Source of the DNA: Dyadobacter sp. CECT 9275
Lineage (GTDB): Bacteria; Bacteroidota; Bacteroidia; Cytophagales; Spirosomataceae
Length of the DNA: 64,000 nucleotides
Direction: 5' to 3'
Assembly: GCF_907164905.1 (NCBI RefSeq)
Contig: NZ_CAJRAF010000001.1
Location: 1,089,001-1,153,000, forward strand
Below, piece by piece: positions 6,520 through 16,100 of the stretch. A program made the translations under genes and the position numbers. Every line of letters begins with the position of its first letter. Position 1 is the first letter of the stretch. Below the pieces are notes generated by a model. That model searched no databases. It saw only the letters and a program-made list of their open reading frames with translations, and was not told the origin of the DNA.

Positions 6520-7524
6520 ATGGCCAGCAAGATATATATACAATCGCTTCTTAAAAAGTTTGTCGAAAATCGCTGTTCGAAAGAGGAGCAGACGGAGTTG
6601 TTCAATTTTTTGAATACACCTGAGGGACAGTACTTTCTGAGGGAATCCATGGATGTGGAATGGGACGCTGTTGAGCAAATCAACCAGGATCTTGATCCGG
6701 CTGTCAGTCAGCGCATTTTGAACAAGCTGCATGAAAGTGTGGCCGAAAGCGAGCGGAAGTGGAACAGGAGATGGTTTGCAGATAATGCGCGGGTTTGGAG
6801 AGTTGCGGCTTCGTTGATCGGCTTCCTGATTGTTTTTGGACTGGGGCAGCAACTTTATGGTAAGTTTAAAACATACCATTATGCCACGGAAAAAGGGCAG
6901 CGCCGAACAATTATTCTGCCCGACGGTTCCCGTGTATCATTGAACAATAATTCTGCGCTGACTTTCAATTCAGGGTGGAATTCCCGGAATGTAACCTTAT
7001 CGGGAGAAGCCTATTTCGATGTGAGCCACGATAAGGAGAAACCCTTTTTTGTCGAAACCTCGGAGATCGAAATTAAGGTTTTGGGAACCGCTTTTAATGT
7101 AAATGCTTATCAGTCAAATAAAACCGTTGAAACTATGCTGATACGCGGGCGGGTATTGATCAAAGATATCTCAAAGGGAGAAGAGGGTGGAGGTGAACTC
7201 GTTTTGAGTCCCAACGAAGTTGCGTTTTTTGACCGTAAACAATCGACGATGACCAAGACAAGTCAGGCTGCGTCAGAATTAAAGTTCTGGCATCGTGGCA
7301 ACCTGGTTTTTGAAGATGAGCCTTTGCATGTGATCATTCCTGAACTGGAAAAGTGGTTTGATACAAGAATCAGCATAGATGCACAATCCAGGAATTGCCG
7401 TTTTAGTTTGAACATCGACAGGGAAACGCTGCCCGAAGTAATGAAACTCTTTGAAGTGTCGAGCGGAGCCAAACTGGAATTTAAGAAGAAGGAAGTAAGG
7501 CTTAGCGGAGCCCTTTGTCATTAA
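6520..7524 (+). CDS. FecR-family anti-sigma factor
   Basis: The 334-residue protein has a cytoplasmic sigma-binding N-terminus (residues 1-85), one membrane span near 92-112 (VAASLIGFLIVFGLGQQLYG), a periplasmic FecR domain at about 120-220 (LPDGSRVSLNNNSALTF, VTLSGEAYFDVSHD, VLGTAFNVNAY) and a C-terminal DUF4974 segment from about 255 (FEDEPLHVIIPELEKWFD). This is the standard trans-envelope sensor: it receives the signal from the N-terminal STN domain of the TonB receptor at 7701 and releases the sigma factor at 5689. Confidence 0.93.
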   Translation: MASKIYIQSLLKKFVENRCSKEEQTELFNFLNTPEGQYFLRESMDVEWDAVEQINQDLDPAVSQRILNKLHESVAESERKWNRRWFADNARVWRVAASLIGFLIVFGLGQQLYGKFKTYHYATEKGQRRTIILPDGSRVSLNNNSALTFNSGWNSRNVTLSGEAYFDVSHDKEKPFFVETSEIEIKVLGTAFNVNAYQSNKTVETMLIRGRVLIKDISKGEEGGGELVLSPNEVAFFDRKQSTMTKTSQAASELKFWHRGNLVFEDEPLHVIIPELEKWFDTRISIDAQSRNCRFSLNIDRETLPEVMKLFEVSSGAKLEFKKKEVRLSGALCH

Positions 7525-7700
7525 AAATTTATCATTTAACGACGTCGCCTATAGAGAAACAACTACGTAAAACATGTTGACCCTATTGCCGGGAGCGATC
7601 AATAAGGGTACAAAAAATGCTTTCCATCATCTCGCCAAAGACCACCGGAAAGCATTCAGGTTTAATTCGGATTTTACTTTTACTAAACCAATCCAAAAGT

Positions 7701-10700
7701 ATGAAAAATACTTTACAACAAGGCTATGGCTTTGCTGAGAACCTCATTAAATCGAACAAATTAAAGTGGGCCTGTATGTTGACCTTGGTTCTTGTACTGA
7801 TGCAGGCACTTCCTTTTCAGGCGCAGGGTACGCCTTTGGAGGTCAAAGTGTCCATTTCAAGCCGGGAGGTTTCCCTGAAGGAGGTATTGAACAAGCTTGA
7901 AAAGCAAAGTGATCATCACTTTTTTTATAATACCGAACAGGTTGATGTCAATCGGAAAGTGACGGTTAAACTCGCTGGGTCTCTGGATGAGGCTCTGAAG
8001 ACACTCTTTGAAAATACGGACATCACATATCAGATTGCCGGAAAGCAGATATTACTTAAGAAACGTCCTCTTGCAAAAGCCGCTGCGTTGAACGGCCCAG
8101 TGCTGTTACAAATAGAAACGGAGATGAAGGTGCCTCCTGCTGATTTACGACCCCAGATCATTGAGCGAATGCTGCTTCGCAATGCGGATCGGGAGGTAAG
8201 GGGGCGGGTTTCCGAAGAGAGTGGCCAGCCTTTGCCAGGGGTTAATATCGCCATAAAGGGAACTACGCGGGGCGCCATTTCCGACGCAAACGGCAATTAT
8301 TCCATTGAAGTGATGGATAGGAATTCGGTCCTCGTTTTTAGTTTTGTGGGTTATGAAAGAAAAGAAGTGGTCGTTGGTGAGCAGACGGCCATCGATGTAT
8401 TACTGAAAATTGACCCCAAATCTTTGAATGAAGTAGTCGTGGTGGGGTACGGAGCAGTGGCCAAGCGCGATATCACGGGTTCGATTTCTTCTATATCTCC
8501 TGCGGAGTTCAAAAACCATCCGATGAATGACTTCTCTCAGGTGCTTCAGGGAAGAGCGCCTGGAATTACGGTAACCAATACGACGGGATCGCCCGGGCAA
8601 GCAGCCAAAATCAGGATCAGGGGCGCCAATTCGCTATCGGGTGGCAATGATCCCTTGTTTATTATAGACGGCGTTCCCGCGAGCTACGACATCAATATCA
8701 ACGACATTAAATCGGTTGAAATTCTGAAAGATGCGTCGGCAACCGCGATTTACGGTTCCAGGGGAGCCAATGGTGTAATTATCATCACCACGCTAAGGGG
8801 AGAATCAGGCAAGCCCAAAATCACGGTGAGCAGCAATATTGGTTTCAGCCAGGTCAGAAAAAAATATGACCTTCTCAAAGCGGCGGAATACGCTACGCTA
8901 ACCAACACCGTTTATGGGAGCAAGATTTATACAGACACTGATATCCAGGACTTTGCTGCCAAAGGAGGTACCGACTGGCAGAGCGAAATTTTTAAACCCG
9001 GGTTCAGCCAGAACTATCAGCTGTCTGTTTCTGGCGGGGCAAAAAATGTGAAGTATATGGTTTCGGCCAATTCCACCGACGAGAAGGGAACACTTTTGAA
9101 TACCAGCCGCAAAAGGCTTACGTTCAGAAGCAATTTAACCGCAGACCTTACTCAGAATCTGCAGGTTGGATTTGATATCAATGCTCAAAGAAATGAGCGG
9201 CATAACCCTGACCTGGGTAACGGTGGTGATAAGGCAAATCCGATTTACCAAAGTCTGCTATGGTCGCCTACCGAACCAATATATGCTGCCGACGGATCCT
9301 ACAACAAGGTGGATAAATACGGAGCTTTGGGTAAAAACCCTGTTTTGTTGGCTAAGGAGCCACTTTCTGATGCTTTTTCGCAAGGCGTGACCATCAATTC
9401 TTTTGTGAAATATAAAATACTGGAAGGCTTGTCTTTCAACGGTGTAGCACTTGTGACTAAGTCAACAGGCGATAACAGAAGTTCCACCAACGCAAATCTT
9501 TCCAGCGCGCTTTCCGCGTCCAGAAGTTCGTCGGATAATCTGTCCTGGCAGGTAAACGCCCTGATGACCTACGAAAAAAAGTTTCTGGACAAACATCATT
9601 TGTCGTTTTTGGGAGGATTTGAGCAGTTCGTGAATGAGTCCAATGGATTTTCTACAACGGCCATGGGTATCACCGACTACTACAATATCGGAAGCAGCTC
9701 GAGCGTCACTTCCAGCAGCGGATATTCTTATTCTGCATTGCAGTCGTTCTTTGGCCGCGTTAATTACGCGTTTAATTCGAGGTATCTTCTCACGGCCACC
9801 TATCGTGCGGATGGTTCTTCCAAGTTCAAAGACAAAAATAAATGGGGTTATTTCCCGTCCATGGCCGTAAGCTGGATTGCTTCGGAAGAAGAATTTGTGA
9901 AAAACTGGGGTGTCTTTGATAATCTGAAATTCAGGGCAAGCTGGGGAGTTACCGGCAACCAGGCAATTGCACCCTATGCAACTTTATCATCATTGGGAAC
10001 AGGTCAGTATTCGTACGGCTCGGCTGTTACGTACAAAGGCACCAGACCGAACGGCGCTGCCAACACCGGCCTCCGCTGGGAAGAAACCACCCAGCAGGAC
10101 GTTGGATTGGATCTCACATTCTTCAACAGCAGGGTTTCTTTGTCACTCGATTATTTCAAAAAGCAGACCAAAGGTGTTTTGATCAATAAATCGCTACCCG
10201 ACTATGACGCAGGCTACAGTGTTTTACAGAACATTGGCAGGATTGATAATAAGGGCTTCGAACTAAATGCCGATTACATTGCCCATCAGACAAAGGATTT
10301 TTCCTGGAGAATCAATTTTAACTTTTCGACCATCCGGAATAAAGTGATCAACCTTGGTGACGAGAAGCGTATTTTCAGCGGCGCGAATTACTATGGCGCG
10401 GGCGTAATGAATACCAGTCCGTATGTGATAGAGCCCGGGCAACCGCTGGGAGCCATCTGGGGCATGAAGTACCTGGGAATCTGGGGAACTAGCGAGGCGG
10501 ATAAAGCGCTGACTTTTGGCAACAAACCTGGCGATTCCAAATATGAAGACTTGAATAAGGATGGCAAGATTGATGCATCGGATTATCAGATCATCGGTTA
10601 TGCCAATCCCAAGTTCACCTGGGGCTTCAGTAATTCATTTACCTACAAAAATCTGGGACTGGATATCCTGCTTCAGAGTGTGCAGAAACGCGACGTTTAT

Positions 10701-11099
10701 AATATTACGTATGCTTCTGCTGCCGTGCTGATTCCAGACGCCAGAACGATTACACTGAGGGAGGCTTCAGACGTATGGACCGCTTCTAATACAGGCGCGG
10801 CCTGGCCTGCCGTGAGTACAACCAACACCAATTACATGAATTCTTCCAGATGGCTTCAGAACGGAGGGTATGTGAAGGTGAGGAACATCAGCCTTTACTA
10901 CCTGATTCCGAAACGCCTTGCCAGGATTGGCGATATCAAGGTAACGCTGAGCGGACAGAACCTTTTTACCATCACCAAATATAAGGGCTTCGATCCCGAG
11001 GTGTCATCGTCTGGTAACAGGGATGTGGAAGGCGGTATGGATTTTGGGGTATACCCAACATCCAAATTGATCACAGCAGCTCTTTCTTTAACTTTTTAA
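7701..11099 (+). CDS. SusC/RagA-family TonB-dependent outer-membrane transducer
   Basis: The start was placed at ATG 7701 (MKNTLQQGYGFAENL), giving a basic leader and a signal segment ending PFQAQG; the frame is open further upstream. In order it has: an STN signalling domain at about residues 50-125 (VSLKEVLNKLEKQSDHHFFY), a carboxypeptidase-regulatory-like domain at about 165-245 (RGRVSEESGQPLPGVNIAIKG), a TonB-box/plug region at about 250-370 (LNEVVVVGYGAVAKRDITG, IRIRGANSLSGGNDPLFIID) and the beta-barrel to the C-terminal Phe. It imports oligosaccharides with the SusD lipoprotein at 11111. The STN domain shows that it also signals to FecR/sigma. Confidence 0.94.
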   Translation: MKNTLQQGYGFAENLIKSNKLKWACMLTLVLVLMQALPFQAQGTPLEVKVSISSREVSLKEVLNKLEKQSDHHFFYNTEQVDVNRKVTVKLAGSLDEALKTLFENTDITYQIAGKQILLKKRPLAKAAALNGPVLLQIETEMKVPPADLRPQIIERMLLRNADREVRGRVSEESGQPLPGVNIAIKGTTRGAISDANGNYSIEVMDRNSVLVFSFVGYERKEVVVGEQTAIDVLLKIDPKSLNEVVVVGYGAVAKRDITGSISSISPAEFKNHPMNDFSQVLQGRAPGITVTNTTGSPGQAAKIRIRGANSLSGGNDPLFIIDGVPASYDININDIKSVEILKDASATAIYGSRGANGVIIITTLRGESGKPKITVSSNIGFSQVRKKYDLLKAAEYATLTNTVYGSKIYTDTDIQDFAAKGGTDWQSEIFKPGFSQNYQLSVSGGAKNVKYMVSANSTDEKGTLLNTSRKRLTFRSNLTADLTQNLQVGFDINAQRNERHNPDLGNGGDKANPIYQSLLWSPTEPIYAADGSYNKVDKYGALGKNPVLLAKEPLSDAFSQGVTINSFVKYKILEGLSFNGVALVTKSTGDNRSSTNANLSSALSASRSSSDNLSWQVNALMTYEKKFLDKHHLSFLGGFEQFVNESNGFSTTAMGITDYYNIGSSSSVTSSSGYSYSALQSFFGRVNYAFNSRYLLTATYRADGSSKFKDKNKWGYFPSMAVSWIASEEEFVKNWGVFDNLKFRASWGVTGNQAIAPYATLSSLGTGQYSYGSAVTYKGTRPNGAANTGLRWEETTQQDVGLDLTFFNSRVSLSLDYFKKQTKGVLINKSLPDYDAGYSVLQNIGRIDNKGFELNADYIAHQTKDFSWRINFNFSTIRNKVINLGDEKRIFSGANYYGAGVMNTSPYVIEPGQPLGAIWGMKYLGIWGTSEADKALTFGNKPGDSKYEDLNKDGKIDASDYQIIGYANPKFTWGFSNSFTYKNLGLDILLQSVQKRDVYNITYASAAVLIPDARTITLREASDVWTASNTGAAWPAVSTTNTNYMNSSRWLQNGGYVKVRNISLYYLIPKRLARIGDIKVTLSGQNLFTITKYKGFDPEVSSSGNRDVEGGMDFGVYPTSKLITAALSLTF

Positions 11100-11110
11100 T
11101 AATCACTGAT

Positions 11111-12583
11111 ATGAAAAAGTATGTCTATCTATTCTTTCTGACTTGTTCTTTTCTTTCGTGTCAGGTGCTGGACGAAAAGGTAAAGGGCCTGGTGACACCC
11201 GAGACTTATTACACGACGGCCGAGGAACTGGAGGGTGCTGTGGTACCTATTTATAACAAACTCGTGAATCTTTATGACCGGACGGGCCGGGTTACCTGCG
11301 CGATGTATGGTGCAGACGACGTTACCACAAGCAAAGCACTACCCGACCTGGTCGAATATGAGGTTTTCAAACCTACCGGAGCCAACGCATGGCTTAAGTA
11401 CTGGTGGAGCAATGCCTATGGAGGTATTAACAGTGCCAACAATGTCATCGTAAACTCCAGCAAGGTGCCCGATTCCGAAGCCAAAAATCAGGCCCTGGGG
11501 CAGGCTTATTTTTCAAGGGCGTGGCTCTATTTCTATCTCGTGCGGATTCACAACAAGATTCCGTTGATAACCGATATCACTGCGCATCCCGATATCAAAC
11601 GTTCCGAGCCGAAGGAGGTCTATGATCTGATTGTTTCTGATTTGCAAAAGGCTGAAAAGCTGCTTCCCGATTCATGGACAGGGTACAGATCCAACATAGC
11701 GATGACGAGCGGCACGGCCAAATCCACCCTTTCACTGGTTTATCTGACCATGGCAGGGTATCCTTTAAAGGATGAATCGAAATATGCATTGGCTGCGGAA
11801 AAAGCGAAGGAAGTGATCGATAACTCGGGCAAGTGGGGATACAAACTGGTGACAAATTTTGCTGATCTTTGGACCAAACAGCGCTTCAACGACGAAATTG
11901 TATTTGGCCTTTTTTATAACAACAGCAATGGAGATGCCAATCAATCGGCACCCCTGTGCGGCGCTCCGGCTGAATATTCTGGCTGGGATTACTATTTTGC
12001 CGAACTCAATTTTTACAAGGCATTCCCGGCGGGCGCAAGAAAGGATGCTACGTTCTGGACAAAATTCCCGATCGAAACCAAGGACTCCGTCGTTATCAAA
12101 GACTGGACCCAGTTGCAGCAGAAACATCCATACTATAAAAAGTATATAGAGATCGATGGATACGACTGGACAAAGCCCTGGGTTTACATCGACTGGAACT
12201 CCAGCCGCACCAATGTACTGATGCGTTATGCGGAAGTGCTACTGATCTATGCCGAGGCCAAGGCCATGAGTGGAGCGCCTGATGCGACTGCATATGCGGC
12301 AATCAATCAGGTAAGAAAACGGGCAGGGCTGGCAGATCTGACGGCGGGCTTGAACAAAGAAGCTTTCCGGGATGCGGTCATTGCGGAACGGGGCTGGGAA
12401 TTTGCAGGCCTCGAACCAAACGGCAGCAGATGGTTTGATTTGGTGCGGACTGAGGGCGTGGAAAAGGCCGCTGCTGACCGCGATGCCAGTGAAATACCTC
12501 TTTCCGTTACTCCGACCAAGGCGAATTATTTTGCTCCGATTCCTGACGGCGAAGTTTTGCTTAATCCTAATCTGGCAAAATAG
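11111..12583 (+). CDS. SusD/RagB-family glycan-binding lipoprotein
   Basis: The 490-residue precursor has a lipoprotein signal (LTCSFLSC, Cys at about residue 17) and the SusD fold. Visible signatures are the N-terminal ETYYTTAEELEGAVVPIYNKL segment, the TPR-type helices (AKNQALGQAYFSRAWLYFYLVRI) and the C-terminal NVLMRYAEVLLIYAEAKAMSG and INQVRKRAGL motifs. It sits on the cell surface as the lid of the SusC channel encoded 11 bp upstream. Ligand specificity cannot be read from sequence. Confidence 0.94.
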   Translation: MKKYVYLFFLTCSFLSCQVLDEKVKGLVTPETYYTTAEELEGAVVPIYNKLVNLYDRTGRVTCAMYGADDVTTSKALPDLVEYEVFKPTGANAWLKYWWSNAYGGINSANNVIVNSSKVPDSEAKNQALGQAYFSRAWLYFYLVRIHNKIPLITDITAHPDIKRSEPKEVYDLIVSDLQKAEKLLPDSWTGYRSNIAMTSGTAKSTLSLVYLTMAGYPLKDESKYALAAEKAKEVIDNSGKWGYKLVTNFADLWTKQRFNDEIVFGLFYNNSNGDANQSAPLCGAPAEYSGWDYYFAELNFYKAFPAGARKDATFWTKFPIETKDSVVIKDWTQLQQKHPYYKKYIEIDGYDWTKPWVYIDWNSSRTNVLMRYAEVLLIYAEAKAMSGAPDATAYAAINQVRKRAGLADLTAGLNKEAFRDAVIAERGWEFAGLEPNGSRWFDLVRTEGVEKAAADRDASEIPLSVTPTKANYFAPIPDGEVLLNPNLAK

Positions 12584-12741
12584 AAACGATAAAGCAGAAG
12601 AGTGATTTGTCGCGGGTTACTCGCAAGGGTAGCGCGCGGCAGGTCATTTTCTCAAAATTAAATCTCAATGCTTTATAGAATCGGTAAAAGGCACCTTTAT
12701 CATGATGCGTTGTCTTTCAGGAAAGTCTCTTTGGCTGTTGA

Positions 12742-13029
12742 CCTGTCGCTTTTCCGGTAAAAGCCGGTACTGCCATAGCGGATCTTTCCTGGGGAGGTGT
12801 CGCCCTTGAGTCTCCATCCGGAAACGAAGTATACCTGCACGTTTTGCGAAAGCCTACTTCAAAAACAATCCGGCTGCCCACTGCGGCTGATGGCAGAAAA
12901 TTCAGTTCCGCAAGGCTGCTGAAAAGTAAGCACAAGCTTAACCTTGTGTATGATGGCTCCGAATTGTTGCTGGAGTTGAGGGGTGATGATCAATGGGAAG
13001 ATCTGGATACGGTCATCACGTTGAGATAA
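12742..13029 (+). pseudogene. 3' remnant of a GH29-type alpha-L-fucosidase gene
   Basis: The frame has no proper start and reads the C-terminal beta-sandwich of GH29 fucosidases: ADLSWGGVALESPSGNEVYLHVL, then TIRLPT, SARLLKSKHKLNLVYDG and a terminal DTVITL. The catalytic barrel is missing and a stop lies immediately upstream. The full-length GH29 gene at 28097 ends with a different (discoidin-like) domain, so the scrap comes from another GH29 subtype. The rest of the 12584-13155 gap holds nothing else I can support. Confidence 0.5.
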
Positions 13030-13155
13030 ATATAAATCATTTTTTTCCGGAGCATGCCTTGCCGGGATCATCGCTGTATTAGTGTATATAATCTTTTCCT
13101 TACCGGCATCTCTTTCTGTCACGGTGTTTTAACATTTCGTTCAAATAAAATCTTT

Positions 13156-16100
13156 ATGAAAAGAAGCTTTCGCTTGTGGCTGTTGCTGGCTTTGACCACA
13201 ATGGCATGGGGTTTCAGAGCAGACGATTTACCTTTGTCACCTCACGTACCTTCTAAACTGGATATTAAAAAAGGAGCCCGCATCGCGTTGATCGGCAATA
13301 CGCTTGCGGACCGGATGCAGGAAGATGGATGGCTTGAAACCTACATACAATATCGCTTTCCTGATAAAGATATCAGCTTTCGTAACCTTGGCTTTTCGGC
13401 TGACGAAGTAGTGCTCAGGTATCGCGAGGAGGCCTTCGGTACGCCTGATGAATGGCTTACCCATGTTGGCGCAGATGTCATTTTTGCTTTTTTTGGTTTT
13501 AATGAATCCTTTTCTGGGGAAAGTGGTCTGCCGCGATTCAAAAAAGACCTAACAGATTTTATAAAACACAGCAAGCAACAGAAATACAACGGACAATCGG
13601 CTCCCGAGCTCGTATTGTTTTCACCGATCGCCAACGAGAACCTTAAAAGCAGGTTCCTGCCAGACGGGAAGGAAAACAATAAGCGCATTGAAATGTACAC
13701 GAAAGCAATGGCCGAAGTGGCTGCATTGGAAGGTGTTATGTTTGTTGATCTGTACAAGGTTACAAAAAAGCTATATGTCGATAATGAAGGAAAGGATCCT
13801 TTTACTATCAATGGAATACACTTCAATAGCAAGGGCAACAAAGCCATTGGGGACGCTATTGATACGGAACTTTTCGGGCCCGCACCGGACCGGAATAAAC
13901 AGAAAATTGCAGCATTGAACACCGCCGTAAAGGATAAGGATTTTCATTGGTTCAACCGCTACCGGACCACGGATGGCTATAACGTATATGGTGGACGTTC
14001 GTGGCTGAGCTGGGGAGGAAAGTCCAATCGTGATGTGATGTTACGTGAAATGGAAATGTTCGATGTCATGACCGCCAATCGGGATAAAATCATCTGGCAA
14101 TTGAATAAAACCAAACCGAAACTCGCGGAAGACGGAAGAGAGCTGGCTTATCCAAGACTCAAACCGGATGACAGTAACCTGCCTGAGCCGTTGCATGTTG
14201 ATTCCTACGAATCAGGCGTTCGAACCCCCAGAACGGCCCCCTATAAATACCTTGGCGGAGAAGAAGCGATAGGGAAAATGACCATCCCGGCTGATCTGAA
14301 GATCAATCTGTTTGCCTCCGAGGAGCAGTTTCCTGATCTGATTAACCCCATGCAAATGGCATTTGATGCGGACGAGCGACTTTGGGTAGTGACCTGGCCT
14401 ACCTATCCGCACTGGAATCCGCGAGGTGAACTGAACGATAAATTACTCATATTTCCTGACGACGACGGCGATGGCAAAGCAGACCGCTCCATTGTATTTG
14501 CCGACAGCCTGAACAGCATTACCGGCTTCACATTCTGGAACGGCGGGGTTGTGGTGGCGGCACCTCCTCTTTTGTATTACATGAAAGACACAAACGGGGA
14601 CGATGTGGCCGATTACAAAGTACGTTTGCTTGATGGCCTGTCGAGCGCAGATTCACACCACAGTGCAAATAGTTTTCAGCTCGGAGCTGACGGCGCTTTG
14701 TATTATTCACGAGGCATTTTTAATAAAAAGGCGCTGGAAACACCCTACGGCCCATTCCGGTCCGCAGCAGACGGCATCTACCGGTTCGATCCGCTCACTT
14801 TTGAATTCAGCTTTCACTTTCCTGTGGGCCCCAATCCCCATGGCGATGTCTTCGACCAATGGGGTTATCAGTTTGTTACCGATGCGACTGGTGGTACCGG
14901 TTATTACGTCAATATCGGAAAGGGTTTCGGGGCAAGACAGCTTTATGAGCAGAAGGTGAGGCCTGTGCCAGGTATAGGTATTCTTTCGAGCGAGCATTTT
15001 CCCTCCAAGTATAACAGTCAACTACTCATTGCCAATGTGATTGGTTTTCAAGGGATTAAAATGCATAACTTCAAGTATCAGGGTGCGGACATAAAAGCTG
15101 TTGAAACGGGAGATCTGGTCTCATCAACCGACCCCAATTTCCGTCCCAGCGGCATGGGAGTCGGCGGTGATGGCGCGTTATACATACTTGACTGGCAGAA
15201 TGCGCTCATTGGGCATATGCAGCACAATATGCGTGACCCCGGTCGTGACCATACCCATGGCCGGATCTACCGGCTCACTGCCAAAGACCGCCCGCTATTA
15301 AAACCCGCCAAAATGAAAGGAGCCACCGTTGGCGCAATACTTCAAAACCTTAGATCGAAACAAAACGGCACGCGGGAAATAGCGAGAGCGGAATTAACTG
15401 GTCGGCCCACTAATGAAGTACTAACTGCAGTAGATAAATTCTGCGCGGTTCTGGATCCAAAGAAACCTGCCGATTACCAGCCGCTGCTGGAATGCCTCTG
15501 GATTTATGAGATGCATCGGGTTCCCAATAAGGCGCTGCTGGCAAAAGTGTTCAGCATTTCGGATGCCAGGACCCGGTCGGCAGCCGTACGCACACTCGGT
15601 CACTGGGGCCCGAAAGTGGAAAATGGTATTGACATTCTTAAAAAAGCCATAGCCGATCCGGAGCCCTTGGTACGTGCACAGGCAATTCAGGCAGCAACAG
15701 CGTTCAAAAGTCTGGCAGGGGCTGAAATAATGATGGCTTCCGAAGGTTATCCACTTGATATCCAAATGGATGAGCAGATTTCGGCCGCCAGGAAATCACT
15801 GGATCAGTACTGGCGTCTTGCATTGAAAGAAGGGGTGCAATTGTCCAGATCCGGGACAGCATTTGTCCTGAAACATGGCACACCGACTGAGATCGCTTTG
15901 ATCAAACAAAACGAACAGATCAGCAGGTCATTGCTGTCACAAAAGCAAGTCCCATTCGGCATTGCAACCGATGCTGTTGAGAATATCCGGAAGCTCACCG
16001 GCAAAGACAAGGCGACTATTTTACTGGAGCTGATCAGCAAAAAGCAGGAGCTTGCCCCTGCCGTGTACCAGATGCTGGCGCAACTCCCCAAAGATGAGGT

